Positions 18,454 to 28,507 of a DNA stretch of 64,000 nt are shown here, one piece after another (the first letter of the stretch is position 1; each line of letters opens with the position of its first letter). Source of the DNA: an uncultured Pelagibacteraceae bacterium (GTDB lineage Bacteria > Pseudomonadota > Alphaproteobacteria > Pelagibacterales > Pelagibacteraceae); the NCBI GenBank assembly GCA_902601235.1, contig CACKMG010000002.1, positions 1 through 64,000 on the forward strand, written 5' to 3'. The notes beneath the pieces were generated by a model, which saw only the letters and a program-made list of their open reading frames with translations, ran no database searches and was not told the DNA's origin. The position numbers and the translations under genes were made by a program.

Positions 18454-20154
18454 TTAATAAAGTTTTTCCAAATTATTTTTATATTTTTCTAAAATTTTAT
18501 TTCTTTTTAGTTTTAAAGTTGGAGTTAGCATTCCATTTTCAATTGTAAATTCTTCTTTAATTAAGATAAATTTTTTAACTTTTTCTGCTAAAGATAAACT
18601 TTTATTTAAATTTTCTAAATAAAATTCAATTTCTTTTTTATTTTCATCACTTTCGCTTACAATTAATGCAACTAGATAAGTTTTTTTATCCCCATAAACA
18701 AAACTTTGTTTAATATTTTCATTTAGACATAACAAATTTTCAATTTTAGATGGCGAAATATTATCACCGCCTAAATTTACTATAATTTCTTTTTTCCTAT
18801 CTGTTATTTTTAGATTTCCGTTTTTTGTTATTTCTCCTATATCACCGGTGTGTAACCAGCCATTTTTTATCGTACTTTCTGTTTCTTTTTTCATATTCCA
18901 ATAACCAAGCATAACATTTTCACCCTTAACTAAAATTTCACCATCATCAGCAATTCTTACTTGATTTGTTTTAAAAGGTGGGCCAACAGTCTCTATTTCA
19001 ATTTTTCCTGGAATATTACAGCTAACAACTGGTGAAGTTTCTGTTAATCCATATCCTTGTAAAGTTGGCAAACCAATAGAGTTCAAAAATTCACCTATTT
19101 CCTTATCTAGAGCTCCACCCCCAGAAACGAAGGCTTTTAATTTACCACCAAATTGATTTTTGATCTTTTTCCTAACTAATAATTCACAAAAAAAATTAAT
19201 CAATTTTTGCTTAAAATTAAGTTTCTCATTATTCAAAATTTTTGTTCCTAATAAAATGGTAGATTCAATCAAATTTTTTTTAAAACCTTTTTGTTTAGAA
19301 AAATTGATTGAAATTTTGTTATATAAATTTTGATAAAATCTTGGAACTGCTGTCATAATTGTTGGTTTTGCAATTAACATATTAGGCAATAATTTTTCCA
19401 AACTTTCAGCATAAAAAACTTTTGCTCCAAGGGTGATTTGTACGTATTGAACTGTATGCTCATATGAGTGTGATAATGGAAGCCAAGTTAAAAAAACAGG
19501 TGGTTCGTTTCTAGTTAATGAATCTAAAATCTCTTTTGCACCCTCGCAATTTGATAAAATTCCTCCATGGCTAAGCATTACACCTTTAGGATTTCCAGTA
19601 GTACCTGATGTATAAATAATACAAGCGAGATCTTTTCTTGTTATTTCATTATTGTAATAATCTAAAATATATGATGCTTCTTGATAGATACTTTTTTCTA
19701 AAATTTTTCTGATATTTTCAATATTCTGATTAAAATTTTCAAATGAAATAATTTTAGTTTCATTTGAAATAAATTTCTCAATTTTTTTATACTGGATATG
19801 ATTTGAAACTATGCATATCTTGGGTTTACAATCATTTATTATATACTTATAGTCATCTTCTGAATACGTTGTAAATAATGGAACTGTTACCCCTCCTGCA
19901 TTCATAATTGCTAAATCTGCAATGAGCCATTCAGGTCGATTTTCAGATAACAATACGCATCTATCTCCCTTAGATAATCTTTCTGATAAATACTCAGAAA
20001 ATAAACAAATATTATTTTTTACTTGTTCCCATGTTAAAAAATCACCATTACTTATTTTTAACCATTTTAAAAATGGCTGATTTTTTATTTCTTTTTTTTC
20101 TTCATACTTTCTAAAAAAAAGCTCTACCAGACTATTAATCTTATTTAATTCCAT
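18454..20154 (-). CDS. AMP-binding long-chain acyl-CoA synthetase
   Basis: ORF 566 aa; CIIYTSGTTGNPKGVMLSHGG, GYGLTETSPV, WLHTGDIGE, ITDRKKEIIVNLGGDNISPSKIE. Confidence 0.92.
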   Translation of the reverse strand: MELNKINSLVELFFRKYEEKKEIKNQPFLKWLKISNGDFLTWEQVKNNICLFSEYLSERLSKGDRCVLLSENRPEWLIADLAIMNAGGVTVPLFTTYSEDDYKYIINDCKPKICIVSNHIQYKKIEKFISNETKIISFENFNQNIENIRKILEKSIYQEASYILDYYNNEITRKDLACIIYTSGTTGNPKGVMLSHGGILSNCEGAKEILDSLTRNEPPVFLTWLPLSHSYEHTVQYVQITLGAKVFYAESLEKLLPNMLIAKPTIMTAVPRFYQNLYNKISINFSKQKGFKKNLIESTILLGTKILNNEKLNFKQKLINFFCELLVRKKIKNQFGGKLKAFVSGGGALDKEIGEFLNSIGLPTLQGYGLTETSPVVSCNIPGKIEIETVGPPFKTNQVRIADDGEILVKGENVMLGYWNMKKETESTIKNGWLHTGDIGEITKNGNLKITDRKKEIIVNLGGDNISPSKIENLLCLNENIKQSFVYGDKKTYLVALIVSESDENKKEIEFYLENLNKSLSLAEKVKKFILIKEEFTIENGMLTPTLKLKRNKILEKYKNNLEKLY

Positions 20155-20158
20155 AATT

Positions 20159-20243
20159 TGGTGGGCGAAGAGAGAATCGAACTCTCACTTCTTGCGAAAC
20201 ACGATTTTGAGTCGTGCGCGTCTACCAGTTCCGCCATTCGCCC
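20159..20243 (-). tRNA. tRNA-Leu (anticodon CAA)
   Basis: Minus strand GGGCGAA...TTCGCCC acceptor, anticodon stem CACGA/TCGTG with loop CTCAAAA, long variable arm, T-arm GAGAGTTCGATTCTCTC, encoded CCA. Confidence 0.95.
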
Positions 20244-20302
20244 TTAATTGTTTAATAATTTAATAAATAGTATAAGAACTAAAATTATATTAAAACCAAA
20301 AA

Positions 20303-20908
20303 ATGTTTAATAAACTTTATAGGAAATGTTTAGATTTAGCGTCACATAAAAGCTCTAAATATTACCTAGCGTTAGTATCTTTTATTGAAAGTTCTTTTTT
20401 CCCAATACCCCCCGACGTGATGGTAATTCCAATGGTAATATCAAAAAAAAATGATTTTATAAAAATTTTTTTTATTTCTACAATATTTTCAGTTATGGGA
20501 GGTATATTGGGCTATTTCATAGGGGCATTTTTTTTTGATATTGGAATGCAAATAATGAACTTTTACGGCTATGAGGCAAAACTGATAGAATTCAAAAATA
20601 ACCTTTTAAATAGAGAGGGTTTTTATGCTTGGCTTAGCATTCTTTTTCTAGCTGGATTTACACCTTTGCCTTATAAAGTTTTTACAATTGCCAGTGGTTT
20701 AATTAATTTTAATATTTTTATTTTCATTTTGATAAGCTTTATCTCCAGAGGATTACGTTTTTTTATAGTGTCTTATCTTTCATACAAATTTGGTGATCTC
20801 TTTACAGAATTTATGAACAAACATGGATCCAAATGGTTTACAATAATTGGAATATTAATTGTCATATTTGGATTTATCATTTATTTAATATTAAAATATT
20901 ATGCCTAA
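20303..20908 (+). CDS. YqaA/DedA-like membrane protein (VTT domain)
   Basis: ORF 201 aa; FIESSFFPIPPDVMVIPM and LAGFTPLPYKVFTIASG motifs. Confidence 0.85.
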   Translation: MFNKLYRKCLDLASHKSSKYYLALVSFIESSFFPIPPDVMVIPMVISKKNDFIKIFFISTIFSVMGGILGYFIGAFFFDIGMQIMNFYGYEAKLIEFKNNLLNREGFYAWLSILFLAGFTPLPYKVFTIASGLINFNIFIFILISFISRGLRFFIVSYLSYKFGDLFTEFMNKHGSKWFTIIGILIVIFGFIIYLILKYYA

Positions 20909-21389
20909 TTCCCAAATAGATTCATACTTAAAGATAATTTTCTTTATTAGTTTAATTTCATTAATCTCAGCTTTTTACATAGAATATGTGCTTGGACACC
21001 AGCCTTGCAATTTGTGCTTAATACAAAGAGTTCCTTATGCATTGTGCACTATTTTATTGATTTTGAACTATTTTCACAGAAAAGATGAAAAATTTATAAT
21101 TTTATTGTTAACATTAATATTCTCTTTTTCTTTTCTAGTCTCATTTTATCACTTTGGAATTGAGCAAGGTTTTTTTAATGAATCAGCCGTTTGTGCAATG
21201 AAAAATATTTCAGATATTATTTCTAAGGAAGAATTATTAAAACAACTTCAGTTAAAAACTATAAGTTGTAAGGATGTGACATTTAGATTATTTGGATTTT
21301 CATTAACTACATTTAATATAATTATAAGTTTAATTTTTTTTACTTTATTATTAAAAATCTTTAAAAATTATGAAAAGCTCAAAAAATAA
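20901..21389 (+). CDS. dsbB: disulfide bond formation protein B
   Basis: ORF 162 aa; GHQPCNLCLIQRVPYAL CxxC motif, four TMs. Confidence 0.88.
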   Translation: MPNSQIDSYLKIIFFISLISLISAFYIEYVLGHQPCNLCLIQRVPYALCTILLILNYFHRKDEKFIILLLTLIFSFSFLVSFYHFGIEQGFFNESAVCAMKNISDIISKEELLKQLQLKTISCKDVTFRLFGFSLTTFNIIISLIFFTLLLKIFKNYEKLKK

Positions 21390-21900
21390 AATTGAAGAAT
21401 TCATTAGAGTTGATCATGCTGGAGAACGAGGAGCAGTTAAAATATATGAAGGTCAATTATTAGCATTAAACACTTTAGTAAAAGACGAAAATTTAAAAAA
21501 AACAATTGAAGAAATGAAAATTCATGAAAAAGAACATTGCGAATTTTTTGAAAAAGAAATTAAAAAAAGAAAGATCAAACCAACTAAATTTCTCCCCTTA
21601 TGGGATTTATTAGGTGTTGGACTAGGATTTGGCTCTACTATTTTAGGAAAAAAGGCAGCAATGCTATGTACTGCATCTGTTGAGGAGGTAATTGATGAGC
21701 ATTATCAGAGTCAGATAAACCAACTTGGTTCTGATGAAAAAAATCTAAAAAAAAAAATTATTAAATTTAGAGAAGATGAATTGCATCACAAAGATATAGC
21801 TTATAATAAAGGTGCTACTAAGAAAGGTCTATATTCAATAATGGATAAAATTATTAAAACTGGATCAAAATTTGCAATAAATATTTCTGAAAAGATTTAG
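21370..21900 (+). CDS. coq7: ubiquinone biosynthesis hydroxylase Coq7 (demethoxyubiquinone hydroxylase)
   Basis: ORF 176 aa; RVDHAGERGAVKIYEGQL, EKEHCEFFE, EEVIDEHY, EDELHHKDIA di-iron ligands. Confidence 0.95.
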   Translation: MKSSKNKIEEFIRVDHAGERGAVKIYEGQLLALNTLVKDENLKKTIEEMKIHEKEHCEFFEKEIKKRKIKPTKFLPLWDLLGVGLGFGSTILGKKAAMLCTASVEEVIDEHYQSQINQLGSDEKNLKKKIIKFREDELHHKDIAYNKGATKKGLYSIMDKIIKTGSKFAINISEKI

Positions 21901-21902
21901 TG

Positions 21903-22475
21903 TTAGGCTTCTAGTTCCACATCCCAATATAAATAATCCATCCAACTTTTGTGTAAATAATTTGGAGGGAAGTTTTTTCCATTTTTGTGTAAATCCTCAG
22001 TAGAGGGTTGATAAGGATATTGATTGAGTTTCATACCTGAGGATTTTAACAATTTTCCTCCTTTTCTAACATTACATTCAGAGCAGGCTGTAACAACATT
22101 ATCCCAATTCGTTTCCCCACCTTTTGATCTTGGTAAAAGATGATCAAAAGTTAGTTCATCGTTACTTCCGCAATATTGGCAGGAAAATTTGTCTCTCAAA
22201 AAGACATTAAATCTTGTAAAACTTGGCTTTGATTGTGGAACGATATAACTTTTTAAAGCTATTACACTTGGTAATTGCATGTCAAAAGAAGGACTTCTAA
22301 TAATTCTATCGTAAGTGCTTACGATAATTACTCTATCTAAAAAAACTGACTTTACTGTATCTTGCCATGACCACAACGACAATGGATAATAACTCAAAGG
22401 TCTATAATCTGCATTTAAAACTAATGCTGGACATTTTTCTAACGAAACTTCTCTTTCTAAAAAATTATTCATCAA
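21903..22475 (-). CDS. HNH endonuclease family protein
   Basis: ORF 190 aa; CQYCGSNDELTFDHLLPRSKGGETNWDNVVTACSECNVRKGGK. Confidence 0.92.
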   Translation of the reverse strand: MMNNFLEREVSLEKCPALVLNADYRPLSYYPLSLWSWQDTVKSVFLDRVIIVSTYDRIIRSPSFDMQLPSVIALKSYIVPQSKPSFTRFNVFLRDKFSCQYCGSNDELTFDHLLPRSKGGETNWDNVVTACSECNVRKGGKLLKSSGMKLNQYPYQPSTEDLHKNGKNFPPNYLHKSWMDYLYWDVELEA

Positions 22476-22511
22476 ATAATTTTAGCTTAAATAAAAAAAT
22501 AATTCAATAAA

Positions 22512-23171
22512 TTAGAGATGATTAAATTTTTTTGAAATATAATTTAATGCTATACTTGATGCTTCTATAGGAATATGATGACCACAATTTTTTACTAAAT
22601 ATGTATCTATTTTTAAATCATTTCTTAAAAAAAAATCTTTTGCCTCTAGCATAAAATTAGGTGAGACAATTTCATCTGAGTCTCCATGTATCAAAAGAGT
22701 GCTTGTTGAGACTTTTTTTTCTTTTTTCAAATACTCTTGGTCAATTATTTTTCCTGAAAAACCAACGATACAATTATATTCATTATCTGAAATAAAACCT
22801 AAATTTAAAGACATCATGCAACCTTGGCTAAATCCTGACAAACAGATTTTTTCATTCTCTAGATCAAATTCTTTTTTGACTTCATCAATAAATTGATTCA
22901 ATTTCTTTTCGGCCTTTTTAGCTTCAGCTAAGACATATTTTGGATCCTCTTTAGTTAAGTCAAACCATTGATAACCTGATGGATTTACATGGCACCGTTC
23001 ATGTCCATTTGGACTTAAAAAAATTGTATTCGGCAAATGTCTTTTCCAATTAAGTGATAATATACTTATATCTTTACCGTCTCCTCCATAACCATGAAGA
23101 AGAATGATTGCATTTTTTATTTTCGCATCATTTTCAGGTTTTATAATTGTTGTATTAAGGCAAAATGTCAT
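22512..23171 (-). CDS. phospholipase/carboxylesterase family alpha/beta hydrolase
   Basis: ORF 219 aa; LLHGYGGDGKDI, LSGFSQGCMMSLNLG nucleophile elbow, NCGHHIP. Confidence 0.88.
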   Translation of the reverse strand: MTFCLNTTIIKPENDAKIKNAIILLHGYGGDGKDISILSLNWKRHLPNTIFLSPNGHERCHVNPSGYQWFDLTKEDPKYVLAEAKKAEKKLNQFIDEVKKEFDLENEKICLSGFSQGCMMSLNLGFISDNEYNCIVGFSGKIIDQEYLKKEKKVSTSTLLIHGDSDEIVSPNFMLEAKDFFLRNDLKIDTYLVKNCGHHIPIEASSIALNYISKKFNHL

Positions 23172-23220
23172 ACTTAATAATTTATGTTTTTTTATTTTTA
23201 AAACAACCTAGAATAACACT

Positions 23221-23424
23221 ATGTTCTCTGGAATATTAATAAAAATTTTTTCAATAGTTTTATTAATTGCTGTAGGTATAGTTTTGATTCTTGGTATTGG
23301 AACTTTATTTAAAGGTGGTGAGACAAGTAAAAAATACTCTAATAAGTTAATGCAATTAAGAGTCTTGTTACAATTCATTGCAATTATTGCTTTGGTAGTA
23401 TTTGCGTATTTTTTTAAAGATTAA
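23221..23424 (+). CDS. twin transmembrane HIG1-domain protein
   Basis: ORF 67 aa; two TMs flanking SNKLMQLRVLLQ, HIG1-type signature. Confidence 0.75.
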   Translation: MFSGILIKIFSIVLLIAVGIVLILGIGTLFKGGETSKKYSNKLMQLRVLLQFIAIIALVVFAYFFKD

Positions 23425-23930
23425 TTATAAATACTCAGCCAATCGATAAACTTTTTATCTTCAAAATCAATTGAGCCTATAATTCTTGCAAATTCTTCTC
23501 CTTCTTTGTTTAAAATAATTGAAGTCGGAATTCCTCTTAATGATAATTTTTTTGCCAATGTTGATGGAGAATCAAAATATATTTCTAAATTATTAATATC
23601 AAGGTCTTTAAAAAATGATTCAGATTTTTCAAGATTATCTTTTCCTACATTAATTGGAAAAATTTTAAGATTATTTAGTCTATCGTTATTTAATAAAGCG
23701 TCTAAAGAGGGCATTTCCTCTTTACAGGGTGCGCACCAAGTTGCCCAAAAATTTAATATAATTAAATTTCCCTTATAACTATTTAAGTTTATTTTTTGAT
23801 TTTTAGCATTTAAAAACGTTAAACTATCATACTTTTTATATTCTTTATTTATTATTAGGTTTTTTATATCAGAAACTTCATTTGCAAAAGAATTAGATAT
23901 TAAAAAAATAAATATTATTAAAAATCTCAT
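23421..23930 (-). CDS. TlpA-like thiol:disulfide oxidoreductase
   Basis: ORF 169 aa; signal peptide, LNFWATWCAPCKEEMPSLDAL, RGIPTSIILNKEG. Confidence 0.9.
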   Translation of the reverse strand: MRFLIIFIFLISNSFANEVSDIKNLIINKEYKKYDSLTFLNAKNQKINLNSYKGNLIILNFWATWCAPCKEEMPSLDALLNNDRLNNLKIFPINVGKDNLEKSESFFKDLDINNLEIYFDSPSTLAKKLSLRGIPTSIILNKEGEEFARIIGSIDFEDKKFIDWLSIYN

Positions 23931-23954
23931 GGTAAATAGGTATAAATAATTATC

Positions 23955-25346
23955 ATGGGAAAAAATAAAAACAACAAAGCAATTTGGACCACACGAATAA
24001 AAGGAAATTCCTCATCTCTTTTTCAAAGATTTGGAAGTTCAATAAATATAGATAAACGACTTTATAAAGAAGATATTACAGCATCTATCATTCATGTTGA
24101 AATGCTTTTCAAACAAAAAATAATCTCTTTTAAGATTAAAAATAAAATTGTTTATGGATTAGGTAAGATTGAAAAAGAAATATCAAAAAATAAATTTCAG
24201 TTTAATCAGAGATATGAAGATATACATATGAACATAGAAAAAAGACTTTTTGAAATAATAGGAGAAGAGGCAGGATATATACATACAGCTAGATCAAGAA
24301 ATGATCAAGTTTTAACTGATTTTAAGATTTGGATACGATCAGCATCAAAAGAAATTAATAAAAATTTGAATAAATTGATGAAAACAACTTTAAAAATAGC
24401 TGACAAAAATATTAAAACAATCATGCCAGGTTTCACACATTTAAAAAATGCTCAAGCAGTATCTTTTGGTCACTATCTAATGGCTTATGTTGAAATGTTT
24501 TATAGAGATAAGAAAAGATTTTTGAATAATATGAATAGTTTATATGAGTGTCCACTTGGAGTATCTGCTCTTACCGGCACATCATTTAACATTGATAGAG
24601 AATATACTGCAAAAAAATTAGGTTTTAAAAATCCTACAAAAAATTCAATAGATACAGTATCAGATAGAGATTTTGTTTTAGATTTTTTATATAATTGTTC
24701 AGTGTGTTCAATGCATATATCAAGAATTGCTGAAGAGATGATTATATGGAACTCAGATGGTTATAAGATAATTAAATTGTCAGATAAAGTTGTAACAGGT
24801 TCATCCATTATGCCACAAAAAAAAAATCCTGATCATCTTGAATTTTTGAGAGGAAAATCTGGACAAGTCTACGGCAATTTATTTTCAATGCTCACTATTC
24901 TTAAGGGTCTACCTCTATCTTATTTTAAAGATCTTCAAGATGACAAAGAAATTGTTTTTAGGACTAATGATATTTTAGTAAATTCACTCAAAATATTAAA
25001 TGAAGTTTTAATCAACTTTCATCCTGATCATAAAAAAATGTTAAAACTTGCTAAAACTGGTTTCATTACAGCAACTGATTTAGCAGATTATTTAGTGAAA
25101 AATCATTCAATTTCATTTAGAGATGCTTATAAAAAAACAGCAACGATAGTAAATTATGCAGAAAAAAATAAGAAAGAACTTGATGATTTGACTTTGCAAG
25201 AACTCAGAAAAGTTGAACCTAAATTAACTTCTGAAGTTTTAAAAGTATTTAATCTTAATAATTCTGTAAATTCAAAAAAATCATATGGAGGAACAGCTTT
25301 TTATAATATAAAAAAAATGATAAGAAAATACCAAAAACTAATATGA
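23955..25346 (+). CDS. argH: argininosuccinate lyase
   Basis: ORF 463 aa; HTARSRNDQV, MPGFTHLKNAQAVSFGHY, GSSIMPQKKNPDHLE. Confidence 0.97.
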   Translation: MGKNKNNKAIWTTRIKGNSSSLFQRFGSSINIDKRLYKEDITASIIHVEMLFKQKIISFKIKNKIVYGLGKIEKEISKNKFQFNQRYEDIHMNIEKRLFEIIGEEAGYIHTARSRNDQVLTDFKIWIRSASKEINKNLNKLMKTTLKIADKNIKTIMPGFTHLKNAQAVSFGHYLMAYVEMFYRDKKRFLNNMNSLYECPLGVSALTGTSFNIDREYTAKKLGFKNPTKNSIDTVSDRDFVLDFLYNCSVCSMHISRIAEEMIIWNSDGYKIIKLSDKVVTGSSIMPQKKNPDHLEFLRGKSGQVYGNLFSMLTILKGLPLSYFKDLQDDKEIVFRTNDILVNSLKILNEVLINFHPDHKKMLKLAKTGFITATDLADYLVKNHSISFRDAYKKTATIVNYAEKNKKELDDLTLQELRKVEPKLTSEVLKVFNLNNSVNSKKSYGGTAFYNIKKMIRKYQKLI

Positions 25347-25471
25347 TCAAAAAAATTTATTTAATTTTTTTTATAGCTTTATTTGTGATTTCATGCGGCA
25401 AGAAAGGTGACCCTATATACAAAGATAAAAACTCAAAAATATTAAGCACCCAATTTGTAAGGGTGTTATGA
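25343..25471 (+). CDS. lptM: LptM/YifL-like small lipoprotein (42 aa) MIKKIYLIFFIALFVISCGKKGDPIYKDKNSKILSTQFVRVL
   Basis: Hand-read ORF, signal sequence plus lipobox VISC and CGKKGDP(I/L)Y signature; ATGA-type overlaps with argH and lysA; position before lysA matches the known lptM-lysA arrangement. Confidence 0.85.
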   Translation: MIKKIYLIFFIALFVISCGKKGDPIYKDKNSKILSTQFVRVL

Positions 25472-26682
25472 AATATTCATCAAAAGAACTTAAAATCGAT
25501 GGCTACAAAGCTAAAATTTTAGTTCAAAAGTACTCAACACCTCTTTATTGTTATTCATTTAAAAAAATTAAAGCAAATATTGATAATTTTAAAAAAAATT
25601 TTAAAGAACTAAATCCTCTTATATGTTTTTCAGTAAAATCCAATTCAAATAAAATTTTATTAAAAGAGATCGGAAAGATGGGTTTGGGTGCTGATGTAGT
25701 TTCAATTGGTGAATTAGTACGAGCTTTAAAATCAGGAATAAGATCTAACAAAATTGTTTTTTCTGGAGTTGGTAAAACTGCAAATGAAATACACTATGCT
25801 ATCAAAAAAAAAATTTTACTTATAAATACAGAGTCTAAAAGTGAAATTTTGGAAATTGAAAAAATAGCAAAATATCAAAAAAAAACTGTAGATATTGGTA
25901 TTAGATTAAATCCCAATATAGATGCAGAAACTTTAAATCAAATTTCAACAGGAAAAAAAGAAAACAAATTTGGTGTTCTAGAAAAATCTTTCATAAATTT
26001 AGTAAATTATTGTAAAAAATCAAAATATTTAAATTTAAAATGCTTAAGTGTCCACATAGGAAGTCAAATACTTAATATAAAACCTTATCAGAAAATGCTC
26101 AGTGTTTTAGAAAAAATAATTAAAAAAACTAAATATCATTTTGAATATATAGATTTAGGTGGTGGAATGGGAATAGATTACAAAAATAATAACAAAGAAT
26201 TAGACTTAATAAAATATTCATCTCTAATTAAAAATTTTCAAATTAAAAATAATTCAAAAATTATTTTTGAACCTGGAAGATCAATTATTGGAAATAGTGG
26301 TTTTTTAATATCAAAAATTGTTTATATCAAAGAAGGGCACAAAAAAGATTTTATTATTCTGGATGCAGCTATGAACGATCTAATGAGACCTGCTTTATAC
26401 AAAGCTACTCATCGGATAATTCCTGTACATAAAAAAAATAATAAAACTAAAAAAATTTATGAGTTTGTTGGGCCTATTTGTGAAAGCACAGATAAATTTT
26501 TAACCATTAAAAATTTTCAAAAACTTTATGAAAAAGATCTTATTGCTATTTGCGATGTTGGCGCGTATGGAATGTCATTAAGTTCAAATTACAATTTAAG
26601 ACCTAAAGCAATGGAAATTCTTATTAAAAACTCTGAAATTAAAATTATAAGTAAAAGACAAACGCTCAATGATTTGATTTAA
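25468..26682 (+). CDS. lysA: diaminopimelate decarboxylase
   Basis: ORF 404 aa; CFSVKSNSNK PLP site, HIGSQI, LGGGMGIDY, EPGRSIIGNSG, GPICESTD. Confidence 0.96.
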   Translation: MKYSSKELKIDGYKAKILVQKYSTPLYCYSFKKIKANIDNFKKNFKELNPLICFSVKSNSNKILLKEIGKMGLGADVVSIGELVRALKSGIRSNKIVFSGVGKTANEIHYAIKKKILLINTESKSEILEIEKIAKYQKKTVDIGIRLNPNIDAETLNQISTGKKENKFGVLEKSFINLVNYCKKSKYLNLKCLSVHIGSQILNIKPYQKMLSVLEKIIKKTKYHFEYIDLGGGMGIDYKNNNKELDLIKYSSLIKNFQIKNNSKIIFEPGRSIIGNSGFLISKIVYIKEGHKKDFIILDAAMNDLMRPALYKATHRIIPVHKKNNKTKKIYEFVGPICESTDKFLTIKNFQKLYEKDLIAICDVGAYGMSLSSNYNLRPKAMEILIKNSEIKIISKRQTLNDLI

Positions 26683-26696
26683 CTTGTAATAATAAA

Positions 26697-27398
26697 ATGA
26701 TTAAAAATTATATATTTTCATTATTTTTTTTTACAGGAATCATATTTATTTCTTTTATTTTTCTTCCAGCACTTTTGTTACCACGACAAGTTACATTATT
26801 TGGTGGTAAAATTATGGGTTATTGGTCAAGTTTATGTTTAAAGATATTTCTTTCCACTAAAATTAAAATTAAAGGTGAAAAAAATATCATTAGAGATAAA
26901 AAATTTTTTATAGCATCCTCTCACCAATCGATGTTTGAGACTTTTTTTCTTCAAACATTATTTAATTCACCAGTATTTATTCTTAAAAAAGAACTTTTAT
27001 TAATTCCTATATTTGGTTGGTATCTAAAAAAAATTGGATCTATATCAATAAGTAGAAATAAAATAACAAGAGAAAATTTAACTTTTTTTGATAATATAAA
27101 AAAAATCGTAAATAATTCAAACAGACCACTTATTATTTTTCCACAAGCTACAAGGGTTTTACCAAATGAAAGACCTCCTTTTAAAAAAGGTGCAGGGAGA
27201 ATTTATGAAGAATTAAAAATCCATTGCCAACCAATTGCTATAAATTCTGGATATGTTTGGCCCAAAACCGGTGAAAAAAAACCTAATAAAGAGATAACAA
27301 TTTCTATACTCAAACCTATAAATCCTGGTTTAACAAGAGAAGAATTTATCTTAACACTTGAAAATAATATATACTCTGAGCTAGATTTTTTAAATTAG
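26697..27398 (+). CDS. plsC: 1-acyl-sn-glycerol-3-phosphate acyltransferase
   Basis: ORF 233 aa; SHQSMFETFF, FPQATRVLPNERPPFKKGAGRI. Confidence 0.9.
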   Translation: MIKNYIFSLFFFTGIIFISFIFLPALLLPRQVTLFGGKIMGYWSSLCLKIFLSTKIKIKGEKNIIRDKKFFIASSHQSMFETFFLQTLFNSPVFILKKELLLIPIFGWYLKKIGSISISRNKITRENLTFFDNIKKIVNNSNRPLIIFPQATRVLPNERPPFKKGAGRIYEELKIHCQPIAINSGYVWPKTGEKKPNKEITISILKPINPGLTREEFILTLENNIYSELDFLN

Positions 27399-28507
27399 CC
27401 TTTCATAGGCATTACAACAAATATGCTGTCAAAATCTCCTGGGTCTTTAATTAAAACTGGAGAACCAGTATCATTAAAATACAATTCTATCATTTCTCCA
27501 TCAATTTGAGAAGCAACATCAATTAAATATCTAGAATTAAAACTTATTTCTAAATCACTATCAAATTTTACAGACAACGTTTCTTTGCCATCACCACTAT
27601 TTGAGTTATTTACTGATAAATTTAAAGTATCTTTTGTTAAATTGAATTTTACTCCATCTTTTTTATCTAGAGACACAGACGCAACTCTGTCTACCGAGTT
27701 TAAAAAAGGTTTTAAACCTAATTCTAACTTCTTTTGGTTATTTTTAGGAATTACTTGAATGTAATTTGGAAATTTTCCATCTATTAATTTTGAAATTAAA
27801 ATACTGTCGCTTAATTCAAATTTAATTTTTGATTTAACATTTGAAATTTTAACTTCTCCATCATAGTTATCTAATAAAGAGCATAATTGAAATATAGTCT
27901 TTTTTGGTAAAATAACAGGTTCAAAGTCAATTTTGTCCTCTAATCTTGTTTTTGAAATTGACATACGATGACTATCAGTAGCCACAGCTGTCAAATAAAT
28001 TTTATCATCAACTTCATTCTGATGAAGGTAAATTCCACTTAAGTAATGTCTGGTTTCATCATTTGAGATTGAAAATTTACATTTATTTAATAACTTTAAA
28101 AGATCCTTCGATTTAATTCTAAATTCATTATTAGTAAAATTTTCATCAGTCAAAGGAAATTCACTAGCACTAAGACAATTTAAATTAAAATAAGATTTTT
28201 CAGACTCTAAATGTAATTTATTTGTATCATTAAGGTTAACATTAATCTTCATCCCAGATGTAAATTTTCTAATGATATCGTAGAACAATGAGGAAATAGT
28301 TGTAATTTTTCCTTCCTCAAAAACTTCAATATTATTTATCCGGTGAATAAAAATCAAATCTAAATCAGTGGCTGTAATTGTAAGTTTAGTTTTTTGAACA
28401 TCTAATAATACATTTGATAAAATTGGAAGAGTACTTCTTTTTTCGATTACTCCTTGGCAATAATTTAATGCTTGCTGCAAATCTTGCTGATTGACACTAA
28501 ATTTCAT
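27395..28507 (-). CDS. dnaN: DNA polymerase III beta subunit (sliding clamp)
   Basis: ORF 370 aa; MKFSVNQQDLQQALNYCQGVIEKRSTLPILSNVLL, C-terminal VFVVMPMKG-like SIFVVMPMKG. Confidence 0.97.
   Translation of the reverse strand: MKFSVNQQDLQQALNYCQGVIEKRSTLPILSNVLLDVQKTKLTITATDLDLIFIHRINNIEVFEEGKITTISSLFYDIIRKFTSGMKINVNLNDTNKLHLESEKSYFNLNCLSASEFPLTDENFTNNEFRIKSKDLLKLLNKCKFSISNDETRHYLSGIYLHQNEVDDKIYLTAVATDSHRMSISKTRLEDKIDFEPVILPKKTIFQLCSLLDNYDGEVKISNVKSKIKFELSDSILISKLIDGKFPNYIQVIPKNNQKKLELGLKPFLNSVDRVASVSLDKKDGVKFNLTKDTLNLSVNNSNSGDGKETLSVKFDSDLEISFNSRYLIDVASQIDGEMIELYFNDTGSPVLIKDPGDFDSIFVVMPMKG

Noticed and set aside
21903-22475. HNH endonuclease as a mobile/homing element
   Set aside because: Looks like the standalone conserved HNH protein common in proteobacteria; no intron, intein or repeat context.
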